This document shows positions 1 to 9,353 of a stretch of DNA of 64,000 nucleotides, piece by piece. The DNA lies in assembly GCA_050010115.1 (NCBI GenBank), contig JBEKLQ010000006.1:1-64000 (forward strand), given 5' to 3'. The notes beneath the pieces were generated by a model. That model made no database searches and was not told where the DNA came from. It was given only the letters and a program-made list of their open reading frames with translations. Position numbers and translations under genes: made by a program. Within the stretch, counting starts at the first letter, position 1, and every line of letters starts with the position of its first letter. The DNA comes from JAKACA01 sp050010115. Its GTDB lineage: Bacteria; Actinomycetota; Acidimicrobiia; Acidimicrobiales; Bog-793.

Positions 1-1
1 G

Positions 2-1474
2 TCCGAGCCGTCGTTGTCGGACCAGCAGAGCGACGTCGAGCGCGTGCTCGCTGCGCTCGACGATCTGGAGCTCCGCATCGACCTGCACGCCCTCCGGCAG
101 GTTGGCAAGGTGCTGCGGGCGAGTGCCGAGGGCGTGACGGCAGTGATCGTGGACGACGTGCTCGTCGATGTCGAGCCGGGCGACACGAGCGAGCACTTGT
201 ACGCCATCGCCTTCGACCTCGGCACGACGACGGTCGTCGCTACATTGCTGGATCTGTCCACCGGCATGCCCGTCGCCGTGCAGTCGATGCTCAACCCTCA
301 GCAGACATTCGGTGCTGACGTCATCACCCGGATCAGCGCGATCATGATGGATCCGCGAGCGCTCGAGCGGCTGACCAAGCTCGCCCATGGGGTACTGGAC
401 GAGCTGGCCCAGGCCGTGTGCACCGAGGGCGGCGTCGACCCTGCTGAGGTGTACGAGGTGGCGATCGCCGGGAACGCCACGATGACACACATCGTGCTCG
501 GCGTGGATCCCGAGCCGCTCGGCATGGCTCCGTTCATCATGACTGCTCGCCGTTGGCCCGAGCTGCTGGCGTCGTCGCTCGGTATCGCCGTGCACCCCGG
601 CGCCCGTGCCGTGATGTTCCCCGCTCTCGGTGCCTACGTCGGCGGCGACATCATCGCCGGACTGCTGGCGTCCGGTATGGACCGGGACCCGCGGACGCGG
701 CTGTTCATCGACATCGGGACGAACTGCGAGATCGTGCTCGGCAACAACGATGACCTGCTGGCCACCGCCGCGCCTGCCGGCCCCGCGTTCGAAGGTGCAG
801 CCATCCGTTGCGGGATGCGGGCGTCTGCCGGGGCGATCGAGGGTGTGAAGATGACTACGTCCGAGGTGGCCCTGCGGGTCATCGGAGACGTCGATGCGAC
901 CGGGCTGTGCGGTTCCGGGCTGGTCGATGCAGTCGCGGAGCTCGTCGGGCTCGGCCTCCTCGACACCTCGGGGCGGTTCGTCCCAGAGGACGAGGCGGCG
1001 TCGATCGCTCCGGGTATCGCCGACCGGCTGACACAGGTGGGTGCCGAGCGCGTGTTCGTCCTGGACTGGCGTGGCGATCCGGAGGAGTCGATCTACCTGT
1101 CGCAGCGCGATGTGCGCGAGCTGCAGTTCGCCAAGGCTGCGATCGCGACGGGCTGGCATCTGCTGCTGGAGGACGCCGGCATCCAGCCGGGCGATGTCCA
1201 GCAGGTGCTGCTGGCGGGCTCGTTCGGCAGCTACCTCTCGCCGGCGAGCGCCGTGCGGCTCGGGCTCGTGCCGCCCCTGCCGTTGCTCCGGGTCGTCAGC
1301 GCCGGCAACGTCGCCGGCGAAGGGGCGAAGATGGCGTTGCTCAGTGTCCGAGAGCGGGCAGGGGCGATGGCGCTGCTGGAGGAGGTGACGTATGTCGAAC
1401 TGTCGGATCGTGCCGATTTCAATGATCGTTTCGTCGAGCAACTGGCCTTCCCGGCCGGAGGGAAGCGAGTCTGA
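2..1474 (+). CDS. RACo-type corrinoid activation protein (DUF4445 ASKHA ATPase), 5'-truncated
   Basis: The reading frame is open to the left edge, so the start lies outside the window; a TTG at 14 is the first possible internal start. Proteins of this family use ATP to reductively reactivate oxidised cobalamin on corrinoid methyl-transfer proteins. The visible part is the ASKHA ATPase domain: a phosphate-1 motif FDLGTTTVVATLLDL, a phosphate-2 motif FIDIGTNCEIVLG and a C-terminal adenosine-type motif LLAGSFGSYLSP. Full-length members usually carry an N-terminal 2Fe-2S domain, which is not visible here. The gene overlaps the following DUF1638 gene, followed by a MetF-like gene, which fits a corrinoid/folate demethylation operon. 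The methyltransferase and corrinoid protein would be expected upstream. Confidence 0.85.
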   Translation, partial: SEPSLSDQQSDVERVLAALDDLELRIDLHALRQVGKVLRASAEGVTAVIVDDVLVDVEPGDTSEHLYAIAFDLGTTTVVATLLDLSTGMPVAVQSMLNPQQTFGADVITRISAIMMDPRALERLTKLAHGVLDELAQAVCTEGGVDPAEVYEVAIAGNATMTHIVLGVDPEPLGMAPFIMTARRWPELLASSLGIAVHPGARAVMFPALGAYVGGDIIAGLLASGMDRDPRTRLFIDIGTNCEIVLGNNDDLLATAAPAGPAFEGAAIRCGMRASAGAIEGVKMTTSEVALRVIGDVDATGLCGSGLVDAVAELVGLGLLDTSGRFVPEDEAASIAPGIADRLTQVGAERVFVLDWRGDPEESIYLSQRDVRELQFAKAAIATGWHLLLEDAGIQPGDVQQVLLAGSFGSYLSPASAVRLGLVPPLPLLRVVSAGNVAGEGAKMALLSVRERAGAMALLEEVTYVELSDRADFNDRFVEQLAFPAGGKRV

Positions 1475-2171
1475 CGAGCTGGCGCCGCCGGCCGGTGCCG
1501 CGCCCAGCGGAGCGGCGGCCTCCGCCGCCGAGCCGGCCGGTGCCAAGGTCGCCCTCGTCGCTTGCGGCGCCCTCGGCGCCCAAATCCGGGAGGTTGCCAG
1601 CCGGCGAGGCTTCGCGGTCGAGGTGCACTGCCTGCCATCACTGCTGCACGACCGCCCGTATTCCATCGCCGGCGAGGTCGAGGCCATGGCCCGTGATCTG
1701 CAGTCGCAGGGCTTCGCTGTCGCCGTCGCCTACGCCGATTGCGGCACCTACGGGGCGCTTGACATGGTGTGCGACCGCCTCGGGCTGCCTCGAATGGCAG
1801 GGCTGCACTGTTACGACGTGTTCGCCGGCGCCGCCCGGGTCCGCCAGTTGTTCGACGAGGAGCCGGGCACGTACCTGCTCACCGACTTCCTCATCCGGAG
1901 CTTCCGCAGGAGCGTCATCGCCGAGCTCGGCCTCGACCGGCACCCCGAGCTGTGGTCGGACTACTTCGCCAACTACCGCCGTGTCGTCTGGCTGGCGCAG
2001 CGACCGGCGCCTGAGCTCGAGACCGGAGCGCGCGAGATCGCTGAGATGTTCGGGCTCCCGCTGCTCGTCGTCGACGTCGGCACCGCCGGGCTCGAGCACG
2101 AGCTCGAGCAGCTCATCGACCGCGCTCGGCGCCCCACCGCAGTGCCGGCAGCCACCCGCCTCGTCCGATGA
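1392..2171 (+). CDS. DUF1638 family protein
   Basis: The product of about 259 residues matches the DUF1638 pattern: a KVALVACGALG start of the core, a central ADCGTYGALD segment with a cysteine, and the YLLTDFLIRSF and YFANYRRVVWLAQ segments. The biochemical function is unknown. The family is often encoded next to corrinoid methyltransferases, their activases and folate genes, as it is here. The listed ATG would overlap the upstream activase by 83 bases, and the first 50 residues are Ala/Pro-rich and unlike the family, so the real start may be further downstream (conserved sequence begins near 1545). It shares an ATGA overlap with the next gene, so translational coupling is likely. Confidence 0.8.
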   Translation: MSNCRIVPISMIVSSSNWPSRPEGSESDELAPPAGAAPSGAAASAAEPAGAKVALVACGALGAQIREVASRRGFAVEVHCLPSLLHDRPYSIAGEVEAMARDLQSQGFAVAVAYADCGTYGALDMVCDRLGLPRMAGLHCYDVFAGAARVRQLFDEEPGTYLLTDFLIRSFRRSVIAELGLDRHPELWSDYFANYRRVVWLAQRPAPELETGAREIAEMFGLPLLVVDVGTAGLEHELEQLIDRARRPTAVPAATRLVR

Positions 2172-3031
2172 CGCGCGGCCGGCTGAAGGCCGCGGCGAGC
2201 GCCATCCGTGCCGCCCGCTACGAGGTGATCCCCACGTCAGGTGTCGAGCAGTCGGTGCTCGAGTGGGTCCCACTCGACATGACCATTGCGGTCACCGCCT
2301 CGCCGACAAAAGGGCTCGACACGACCCTGGAGCTGGCAGGGCGCCTCGCCGACGACGGCTATCGCGTGGTCCCCCATGTCTCGGCCCGCCTCGTGCAAGA
2401 CGCCGCTCATCTCCGTGACATCGTTGCCCGCCTGACCGAGCAAGGCATCGAGGACGTGTTCGTGCCCGCCGGCGACGCCGACCCGCCGGCTGGCCCGTTC
2501 GACAGCGCCCTGGCGCTGCTCACCGAGCTCGAGGCGCTCGGCCGTCCGTTCCCACGCGTCGGCATAACCGGCTACCCAGAGACCCACCCCCTCATCGACG
2601 ACGACGTCACCATCCAGGCGATGTGGGACAAGCGGCGCTACGCGACCTACATCGTCAGCAACTTGTGCTTCGACCCGGCGATCCTGAAGCACTGGGTTCA
2701 CCGCGTGCGGGCGCGGGGCGTGACGTTGCCGCTCCGCTTGGGCCTCGCCGGCCCCGTCGAGCGGACGAAGCTCGTGGCCATGGCGTCGAAGATCGGTGTG
2801 GAGGATTCGGCGCGGTTTCTGAAGGGGCATGGCTCGTGGCTCTTGCGGTTCGGAGCGCCCGGCGGCTACAGCCCGTCCCGGCTGCTCGATCGGTTGGGCC
2901 CGATGCTGGCCGATCCCGCCTCGGTTGTCGAGGGACTTCACGTGTTCACGTTCAACCAGTTGCGGGAGACCGAGCAGTGGCGCCGGGAGCTGCTCGAGCA
3001 GATCGACGAGGCTGCGCGTCCGACGGCGTGA
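2168..3031 (+). CDS. Methylenetetrahydrofolate reductase-like protein (MetF family)
   Basis: A protein of 287 residues with the TIM-barrel MetF family pattern. There is an N-terminal segment around VTASPTKGLD, a central GITGYPETHP motif, and a following segment with DKRRYATYIVSNLCFD where MetF places the folate/FAD-binding strand. MetF interconverts methylene- and methyl-tetrahydrofolate. Next to a corrinoid activase and DUF1638 it probably works in the oxidative direction, taking methyl-THF made by corrinoid-dependent demethylation; that direction is inferred from context. Its start codon overlaps the DUF1638 stop (ATGA), so the genes are one operon. It is compact compared with bifunctional MetF-type proteins. 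Confidence 0.85.
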   Translation: MTRGRLKAAASAIRAARYEVIPTSGVEQSVLEWVPLDMTIAVTASPTKGLDTTLELAGRLADDGYRVVPHVSARLVQDAAHLRDIVARLTEQGIEDVFVPAGDADPPAGPFDSALALLTELEALGRPFPRVGITGYPETHPLIDDDVTIQAMWDKRRYATYIVSNLCFDPAILKHWVHRVRARGVTLPLRLGLAGPVERTKLVAMASKIGVEDSARFLKGHGSWLLRFGAPGGYSPSRLLDRLGPMLADPASVVEGLHVFTFNQLRETEQWRRELLEQIDEAARPTA

Positions 3032-3109
3032 TCTCAGTCCGGCGACGGGAAGCCATGGCACCTGAGTCCGTCCGGTGCTAGATCTGAGCCACTCGTCTAA
3101 GGAGGGGCA

Positions 3110-3601
3110 ATGCAGATCGAGTTGACGGTCAACGGAGAGGCTCGGGTGAGCGACGTGGAACCACGTCTGCTGCTCGTCCACTATTTACGTGACGAGCTCG
3201 GACTGACCGGGACGAACATCGGTTGCGACACGTCGTCCTGCGGGTCCTGCACGGTGCTCGTCGACGGCGAGTCCGTGAAGTCCTGCACGATGCTCGCCGT
3301 CCAGGCTGACGGGACCGAGGTGACCACGATCGAGGGACTGGCCGACGGTGGCGAGCTCCACCCGATCCAGGCAGCGTTCAAGCAGGAGCACGGGCTCCAG
3401 TGCGGCTTCTGCACGCCCGGGATGGTGATGGCGACGGTCTCGCTGCTGCGTGAGCACCCGCACCCCGACGAGGACGAGGTCCGCGAGTCGCTTGAAGGCA
3501 ACCTCTGTCGCTGCACCGGCTACCACAACATCGTGCGGGCAGTGCTGGCGGCGGCAGATGCGAAATCGGAGTCCGCGGTGGCCGCAGGAGCAGCGTCATG
3601 A
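3110..3601 (+). CDS. coxS: Molybdenum hydroxylase small 2Fe-2S subunit (CoxS family)
   Basis: A 163-residue protein with the two-cluster layout of CO dehydrogenase/xanthine dehydrogenase small subunits. Cysteines 39, 44, 47 and 59 form the plant-ferredoxin-type site, and Cys98, Cys101, Cys133 and Cys135 (CGFC and CRC) form the second helical site. It passes electrons between the molybdenum subunit and the FAD subunit. A strong ribosome binding site (AAGGAGG) sits 6-7 bases before the ATG, and 78 bases separate it from the upstream folate gene, so this may be a separate transcription unit. Its stop overlaps the coxL start. Confidence 0.95.
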   Translation: MQIELTVNGEARVSDVEPRLLLVHYLRDELGLTGTNIGCDTSSCGSCTVLVDGESVKSCTMLAVQADGTEVTTIEGLADGGELHPIQAAFKQEHGLQCGFCTPGMVMATVSLLREHPHPDEDEVRESLEGNLCRCTGYHNIVRAVLAAADAKSESAVAAGAAS

Positions 3602-6030
3602 CCGCGGTCGAGAACGCGCCGGCGGCCGGGGGCGTCTTCGGCACGCGAATGCTCCGCCGGGAGGACGCGGCGTTGTTGACCGGCGAGGCACGTTTCGTCG
3701 CCGATCTCCAGGTGCCCGGCACGTTGCACCTCGCCCTCATCCGCAGCACCGTGGCACACGCGAGGATCGCCTCGATCGACCTCGGCCCCGCCAAGGCGAT
3801 GCCGGGAGTGGTCGCCGCCTTCACCGGCGCCGAGCTGAAGGACGACTGGGCCGCCCCCATGCCTTGTGCCTGGCCGGTCACCGCCGACATGAAGAGCCCG
3901 ACGCACCTCCCCCTCGCCGTCGACAAGGTGTGCTACCTCGGCGATGCCGTGGCCGTGGTCGTCGCCGAGACCGAGTACCAAGCCAAGGACGCTGCCGACG
4001 CCGTCGTAGTCGAGTACGACCCGCTGCCGGCGGTCGTCGACCTCGAGGACGCGCGGTCCGATCGCGTCGTGATCCACGATGATCTCGGCACGAACACGAG
4101 CTACACCTGGGCACTCGTCCCCGACCCCGACGCGGTCGCCCGCGCCTTTGCCGAAGCCGCCCACACAGTCAAGCGCCGCTACATCCAACAGCGCTTGATC
4201 CCGGTCGCCATCGAACCGCGGGGCGTCGTCGTCGTGCCGCAGCCGTTCGGCGGCGAGTACACGGTCTACTCGGCAACTCAGATCCCGCACATCTTGAAGG
4301 TCATGTTGGCCATCACGACGGGCGTTGCCGAGACGAAACTGCGGGTGATCGCCCCGGCGGTCGGAGGCGGTTTCGGATCAAAACTCAACGTCTACGCCGA
4401 AGAGATCCTCTCCGTCGTGCTCGCCAAGCGGCTGCGGCGCCCCGTCCGGTGGATCGAGGAGCGAAGCGAGAACAGCCAGGCCACGATCCAGGGTCGCGGG
4501 CAGATCCAGGACATCGAGCTGGCGGCTGACGCCGACGGTCGCATTACGGCCGTTCGCGTCGAGCTGCTCGCCGACATGGGTGCCTACCTCCAGCTCGTGA
4601 CACCGGGCATCCCGTTGCTCGGTGCCTTCCTCTACGGCGGCGTCTACGACGTGCCCGTGTACTCGTTCACGTGCACTTCGGTCTTCACGACGAAGACGCC
4701 GACCGACGCCTATCGAGGCGCCGGGCGGCCCGAGGCCACCTTCGCGATCGAGCGGGCCATCGATTCGCTGGCGGCCGAGGTTGGCGTCGACACCACCGAG
4801 ATCCGCCGCCGTAACTACATCAAGGCCGAGCAGTTCCCGTACTCGTCGAGCTCCGGCCTCGTCTACGACAGCGGCCAGTACGAGCTCGCCCTCGACAAGT
4901 CGCTCCAGATCGCCGGCATCGAGGAGCTTCGGGCCGAGCAGGCACGCCGGCGGGCCGACGGCTCAACGCGCCAGCTCGGGATCGGCATCTCCTCGTACAT
5001 GGAGATGTGCGGCCTGGCTCCCTCGAAGGTGCTGGCTTCGCTCAACTACTCGGCCGGCGGCTGGGAGGCGGCGACTGTGAGGTTGCTGCCCACCGGCAAG
5101 GTCCAGGTGGTCACCGGGACCGCCCCGCACGGGCAAGGGCACGAGACGTCGTGGTCCATGATCGTCGCCGACCGGTTCGGCATCAGCCCCGATGACGTCG
5201 ACGTGCTGCACTCGGACACGGCGATCGCGCCGTACGGACTGGACACCTACGGCTCGCGGTCGCTCTCGGTCGGCGGCGTCGCCGTGGCGATCGCCACGGA
5301 CCGGGTCATCGACAAGGCGCGCCAGATCGCCGCCCACCTGCTCGAGGCAGCGTCGGAGGATCTGACGCTCTCGGGCGGAGTGTTCAGTGTCAAGGGGTCG
5401 CCGGACAAGCAGATCGCCCTCGGGGCAGTCGCCTTTGAGGCCTTCACCGCCCACAACCTCCCCGACGGGATGGAGCCGAACCTCGAGGCGTCGTCGCACT
5501 TCGATCCGCCGAACTTCACGTTCCCGTTCGGGACGCACATCTGCGTCGTCGAGGTGGACACCGAGACCGGCGACGTCGATCTCCAGCGGTACATCGCCGT
5601 CGACGACTGCGGCAACCAGGTGAACCCGCTCATCGTCGAGGGCCAGATCCACGGCGGCATCGTCCAAGGCATAGCCCAGGCACTCTGGGAGGAAGCGGTC
5701 TACGACGAGGAGGGGAACCTGCTCACGAGCTCGCTCATCGACTACCTGGTGCCGGCGGCCTCCGAGCTGCCGAGCTTCGAGCTCGGCTCCACCGTCACGC
5801 CGAGCCCTACGAACCTGCTCGGCGTGAAGGGAATCGGCGAGGCCGGGACGATCGGTTCGGCGCCCGCTGTGATCAACGCCATTGTCGATGCCCTCTCGGA
5901 GTACGGCATCGACGACATCACCATGCCGGCGACTCCCGAACGGGTCTGGCGTGCCATCGTCGCCGCCGGCGGTCGGAGCGGCTCGGCATCTTCCAACGCA
6001 GCCAACGCAGCCAGTGAGGAGCAGTCATGA
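3598..6030 (+). CDS. coxL: Molybdopterin-binding large subunit, form II CoxL-like hydroxylase
   Basis: An 810-residue member of the xanthine dehydrogenase/CoxL family, the catalytic subunit holding the molybdenum cofactor. Visible marks are the GGGFGSK motif (about residues 256-262), the active-site loop AYRGAGR (371-377) and the conserved glutamate in GIGEAG (about 748). Form I CO dehydrogenases carry AYXCSFR with an active-site cysteine; AYRGAGR is the form II signature, whose physiological substrate is not settled. The S-L-M order also fits form II. It overlaps coxS and coxM by 4 bases each (ATGA), so the three subunits should be made together. The Ala/Ser-rich C-terminus is probably unstructured. 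Confidence 0.95.
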   Translation: MTAVENAPAAGGVFGTRMLRREDAALLTGEARFVADLQVPGTLHLALIRSTVAHARIASIDLGPAKAMPGVVAAFTGAELKDDWAAPMPCAWPVTADMKSPTHLPLAVDKVCYLGDAVAVVVAETEYQAKDAADAVVVEYDPLPAVVDLEDARSDRVVIHDDLGTNTSYTWALVPDPDAVARAFAEAAHTVKRRYIQQRLIPVAIEPRGVVVVPQPFGGEYTVYSATQIPHILKVMLAITTGVAETKLRVIAPAVGGGFGSKLNVYAEEILSVVLAKRLRRPVRWIEERSENSQATIQGRGQIQDIELAADADGRITAVRVELLADMGAYLQLVTPGIPLLGAFLYGGVYDVPVYSFTCTSVFTTKTPTDAYRGAGRPEATFAIERAIDSLAAEVGVDTTEIRRRNYIKAEQFPYSSSSGLVYDSGQYELALDKSLQIAGIEELRAEQARRRADGSTRQLGIGISSYMEMCGLAPSKVLASLNYSAGGWEAATVRLLPTGKVQVVTGTAPHGQGHETSWSMIVADRFGISPDDVDVLHSDTAIAPYGLDTYGSRSLSVGGVAVAIATDRVIDKARQIAAHLLEAASEDLTLSGGVFSVKGSPDKQIALGAVAFEAFTAHNLPDGMEPNLEASSHFDPPNFTFPFGTHICVVEVDTETGDVDLQRYIAVDDCGNQVNPLIVEGQIHGGIVQGIAQALWEEAVYDEEGNLLTSSLIDYLVPAASELPSFELGSTVTPSPTNLLGVKGIGEAGTIGSAPAVINAIVDALSEYGIDDITMPATPERVWRAIVAAGGRSGSASSNAANAASEEQS

Positions 6031-6854
6031 TCCCCGCAGCCTTTGACTACCGGCGAGCCTCCAGCGTCGAGGACGCTCTCGGCTTGCTGTCAGCCTTCGG
6101 CGAGGACGCCAAGCTGATCGCAGGCGGGCACTCGCTGCTGCCACTGATGAAGCTCCGCCTGGCGGCGCCCTCGGTGCTCGTCGACCTCGGGCGTGTCCGG
6201 GAGTTGTCGTATGTCCGGGACCGTGGTGATCACATCGCCGTGGGGGCGTTGACTCGCCATGTGGACGTGTCGACGAACGACATCGTGCAGGCCGAGGCCC
6301 CGATCCTCGGCCACGTAGCCGGCCAGATCGGTGATCCGCAGGTACGCCACCGTGGCACTATCGGCGGTTCGATCGCGCACGGCGACCCGGCATCGGATCT
6401 TCCGGCCGCCTGCCTGGCTCTCGGGGCCAGTTTCGCTGTGGTGGGGCCCTCCGGCGAGCGGGTCGTGGCGGCGGACGAGTTCTTCGTGGGTTTCTTGCAG
6501 ACGGTGCTCGCATCCGACGAGATCCTGACCGAGATCCGTGTGCCCAAGATTGCCGGGGCCGGGTGGTCGTTCCAGAAGTTCACCCGGCGAGCCCAGGACT
6601 GGGCCATCGTCGGCGTCGCCGCCGTCTGCAACGGGGCGAGCCGGGTCGCGTTGGTGAACATGGCGGATACGCCGGTGAGGGCCCACGGCGCCGAGGCAGC
6701 GCTGGCCAGTGGCGCCACTCCGGCGGAGGCGGCCGCTCATGCGTCCGATGGGATCGACCCGCCGAGCGACGTGCGGGCGACTGCGGAGTACCGGCGCCAT
6801 CTGGCCGAGGTGCTCGTCGGCCGGGCCCTCGACGAGGCGGGCGCTCGTTCCTGA
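6027..6854 (+). CDS. coxM: FAD-binding medium subunit of molybdenum hydroxylase (CoxM family)
   Basis: A 275-residue FAD_binding_5/CO_deh_flav_C protein. The two flavin motifs are clear: AGGHSLLPLMK near residue 33 and TIGGSIAHGDPASDLPA near residue 112. It accepts electrons from the 2Fe-2S subunit and passes them to the acceptor. The start overlaps the coxL stop (ATGA). The gene ends just before a cluster of palindromic repeats that separates it from the coxD/coxE maturation genes. Confidence 0.95.
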   Translation: MIPAAFDYRRASSVEDALGLLSAFGEDAKLIAGGHSLLPLMKLRLAAPSVLVDLGRVRELSYVRDRGDHIAVGALTRHVDVSTNDIVQAEAPILGHVAGQIGDPQVRHRGTIGGSIAHGDPASDLPAACLALGASFAVVGPSGERVVAADEFFVGFLQTVLASDEILTEIRVPKIAGAGWSFQKFTRRAQDWAIVGVAAVCNGASRVALVNMADTPVRAHGAEAALASGATPAEAAAHASDGIDPPSDVRATAEYRRHLAEVLVGRALDEAGARS

Positions 6855-6922
6855 CGGGAACGGCCGTCTTCCGGAGACCGACACGGCAGCGCCGGCGCCG
6901 TCCGGCGCCGTCTGGCGCCGCC

Positions 6923-7126
6923 TGGAGGCGCCGCTGTCACGGCAGCTTTGCGCCGTCTGGCGCCGTCCGGAGGCGCCGCTGTCACGGCAGCTTTGCACTG
7001 TGCAAACTGAGCGTGACACCGGCAGAGCTCGAGGGCGCGGCCGGAGCCGTCTGGAGGCGCCGCTGTCACGGCAGCTTTGCACTGTGCAAACTGAGCGTGA
7101 CACCGGCAGAGCTCAAGGGCGCGGCC
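6923..7126 (+). repeat. Cluster of near-identical extragenic palindromic repeats
   Basis: Two 74-bp copies (6969-7042 and 7053-7126) differ at one base and are spaced 84 bp apart; a partial third copy lies at 6923-6951. Each full copy is an imperfect hairpin. The outer arms are GCCGCTGTCACG and CGTGACACCGGC, with short CAG/CTG pairs inside. The inner palindrome TTTGCA-CTG-TGCAAA is at 6992-7006 in the first full copy. The 302-bp gap between coxM and coxD holds these repeats, GC-rich GGCGCCG runs and the coxD -10 box, and no convincing gene. REP-like or mini-element origin is possible. Confidence 0.85.
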
Positions 7127-7143
7127 GCCCCGGCTCGAACCCG

Positions 7144-7149
7144 TAACCT
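7144..7149 (+). promoter_or_regulatory. Candidate -10 box of a leaderless transcript (coxD)
   Basis: TAACCT lies 7 bases before the GTG start of the MoxR-type ATPase gene, so transcription would begin at or next to the start codon. No Shine-Dalgarno sequence is visible. This supports separate transcription of coxD-coxE. Confidence 0.5.
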
Positions 7150-7156
7150 TGGCGGC

Positions 7157-8071
7157 GTGACGGATGCCACAGGAGCCAAGCCTCAGAGCGTCGACGATGT
7201 GATGGCAGCGCTTGCCGCCCACGGGTACCTCGCCGACGAAGGCCTCGCCACGTCTATCTTCCTCGCGCTCGTGCTGCACCGCCCGCTGCTCCTCGAGGGC
7301 GAAGCGGGAGTAGGCAAGACCGAGGTCGCCAAGGTCCTAGCCAGTTGGACGGGTGGTGAGCTGCTCCGGCTGCAGTGCTATGAGGGGATCGACCTCTCTC
7401 AGGCCGCATACGAGTGGGACTATGCCCGCCAGCTGCTCCACCTCCGGGCTGTCGAGGCGACGGGGGAGTCGGCGCGGGAGGCGGAGGACGAGCTGTACGA
7501 CAGCCGGTTTCTTGTCCGGAGGCCGTTGCTCCGGGCGCTCGAGCCGACGATTGGGCCACCACCGGTGCTGCTCGTGGACGAGATCGACCGAGCGGACGAC
7601 GAGTTCGAGGCGTACCTGCTGGAGATCCTCTCGGAGTACGCAGTCACGGTTCCCGAGCTCGGCACCATCCGGGCCGACGTGCCACCGGTGGTGGTGCTGA
7701 CGTCGAACCGGACACGCGACGTGCACGACGCCCTGAAGCGGCGGTGCCTCTACCACTGGGTGGAACACCCCGACTTCGAGCGCGAAGTGGAGATCGTGCG
7801 GCTTCGGGCTCCGCAGGCGCTGCCGCGGCTCGCTCGTCAGATCGCGGCTGCTGTCGCTGCACTCCGCTCGATGGGGCTGTACAAACCGCCCGGAGTCGCC
7901 GAGACGATCGACTGGGCTGCGGCGGTTGCCGCCCTTGGCCGCGAGCAGCTCGACGAGGCGACGGTCGGAGCGACGCTCGGGGCGGTCCTCAAGTACCAGG
8001 AGGATCAGCAGCGGGTGCGAGCGTCCAGCATCGGCGAGCTCGTGCGGGCTGCCGTGCTCCGGGGTGGCTGA
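7157..8071 (+). CDS. coxD: MoxR-family AAA+ ATPase (CoxD-like)
   Basis: A GTG start gives 304 residues of a MoxR-type AAA+ ATPase. Walker A is GEAGVGKTE (about residues 46-54) and Walker B is LLVDEIDRAD; a sensor-1-like VVLTSNRTRD segment follows. CoxD-type ATPases act with a VWA partner (CoxE) in maturing the molybdenum-copper or molybdenum centre of CoxL-type enzymes. The longer upstream frame runs through the palindromic repeats and is not protein-like. The start was set at 7157 because similarity to the family begins there and a TANNNT box sits 7 bases upstream. It overlaps the coxE gene by 8 bases. Confidence 0.9.
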   Translation: MTDATGAKPQSVDDVMAALAAHGYLADEGLATSIFLALVLHRPLLLEGEAGVGKTEVAKVLASWTGGELLRLQCYEGIDLSQAAYEWDYARQLLHLRAVEATGESAREAEDELYDSRFLVRRPLLRALEPTIGPPPVLLVDEIDRADDEFEAYLLEILSEYAVTVPELGTIRADVPPVVVLTSNRTRDVHDALKRRCLYHWVEHPDFEREVEIVRLRAPQALPRLARQIAAAVAALRSMGLYKPPGVAETIDWAAAVAALGREQLDEATVGATLGAVLKYQEDQQRVRASSIGELVRAAVLRGG

Positions 8072-9299
8072 GCCGCCCGGGCCGGCCGCAGCCGGCGACG
8101 CCGTCGGCGCGCCCGCGCCCACCACGACCGGCGACGCCGACCTGGCAACGCAGGCCGAGCGCATCGTCGTCGGCTTCGCCCAAGTGGTACGAGGTCTGGG
8201 GCTCGACGTTCCGGTTGGCAGCGTGATCGCTTTTGCCAGCGCACTCGGCGAGGTCGGTCTCGATCGGCGCAGCAGTGTGTACTGGGCCGGCCGGGCGACA
8301 TTGGTGCACCGGCCCGAGGACGTCCCGGCGTACGACCGGGCCTTCGCCCAGTACTGGGGCGATCGGCCGGGCTGGACCGCGCCGCGCAGGACCGTCAGCG
8401 TCACGCTGCAGCTCGACTCCGAAGAGGGCGACGACGGTTCGGACGCCGTCAATCCCGATGACGGCGACGGCGACGATTCTCCGACGCTCTCGATGCGATA
8501 CAGCCCGGTCGAGATCCTGCGGCAGCAGGATTTCGCCGCCTACTCCGAGGCCGATTGGGCCGAGGCCCGCCGGCTCCTCACCTACCTGCGCCATTCGAGC
8601 ATGCCGAGGCGATCACGGCGCCGGTCACCCGACAAGCACCAGCGCGGCGAGCCGGACCTCGGGCGCACCGTGCGCCGAGCATTGGTCACCGACGGCGAAC
8701 CGATCAAGCGTGCCTGGCGGGCGCCGTCCGAGCGGCCGCGTCGGATCGTGTACCTGGTGGATGTGTCGGGGTCGATGGAGGTGTACGCGAGGGGGTTTCT
8801 TCGGTTCGCGCACGCATCGGTCTGCTCGAGGGCGACCGGCCTTGTCGAGGTGTTCGTGCTGGGGACGCGTCTCACGCGGGTGACCCGCCCCCTGTCCTGG
8901 CGTGATCCGGATCTGGCGCTCGCCGACGTCAGCCGGGCAGTGGAGGACTGGTACGGCGGCACACGGCTCGGCGCCGGCCTGAAGGAGTTCAACGACCGCT
9001 GGGGAATCCGGGGCATGGCACGGGGCGCCGTGGTCGTGATCCTGTCCGACGGCTGGGACCGTGGCGACCCGGACGCGCTCGCCACCGAGATGGCCCGATT
9101 GCAGCGGGTCGCCTACCGAGTGATCTGGGTCAACCCGCTGAAGGCCTCGCCTGGCTACACACCGATCGCTCGTGGCATGGCGGCGGCGATGCCCTATGTC
9201 GACGAGTTCGTCGAAGGGCATTCGCTCGGTTCGCTCGAAGAGCTTGCCCAGCGGATCGGCGGGGGAGGCGGACGCCCGGCTCGGTCGCACGCCGGCTGA
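8064..9299 (+). CDS. coxE: VWA-domain protein, CoxE-like
   Basis: About 411 residues, GTG start overlapping the end of coxD. The C-terminal half is a von Willebrand A domain with the MIDAS motif DVSGS in RRIVYLVDVSGSMEV, a later threonine in GGTRLG, and an ILSDGWDRGD segment, as in the CoxE family. The N-terminal part has a helical region and a short acidic linker (EEGDDGSDAVNPDDGDGDD). CoxE works with the CoxD ATPase, probably in cofactor insertion into the hydroxylase encoded just upstream. Pairing with coxSLM supports this gene set being a functional hydroxylase locus. Confidence 0.9.
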   Translation: MAEPPGPAAAGDAVGAPAPTTTGDADLATQAERIVVGFAQVVRGLGLDVPVGSVIAFASALGEVGLDRRSSVYWAGRATLVHRPEDVPAYDRAFAQYWGDRPGWTAPRRTVSVTLQLDSEEGDDGSDAVNPDDGDGDDSPTLSMRYSPVEILRQQDFAAYSEADWAEARRLLTYLRHSSMPRRSRRRSPDKHQRGEPDLGRTVRRALVTDGEPIKRAWRAPSERPRRIVYLVDVSGSMEVYARGFLRFAHASVCSRATGLVEVFVLGTRLTRVTRPLSWRDPDLALADVSRAVEDWYGGTRLGAGLKEFNDRWGIRGMARGAVVVILSDGWDRGDPDALATEMARLQRVAYRVIWVNPLKASPGYTPIARGMAAAMPYVDEFVEGHSLGSLEELAQRIGGGGGRPARSHAG

Positions 9300-9353
9300 G
9301 GTCGCTCCAGCGCGCTGAGCCTGGCGGCCAGCCGTGGCGTCGATCCGCCCGAC

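Noticed and set aside
4708..4728. True form I CO dehydrogenase
   Set aside because: The loop reads AYRGAGR rather than AYXCSFR; the active-site cysteine is absent, so only form II-like function can be claimed.
6923..7126. Genes reading through the palindromic repeats on either strand
   Set aside because: Both strands are open only because the repeats are palindromic and GC-rich; the predicted peptides repeat the same motif and match no family.
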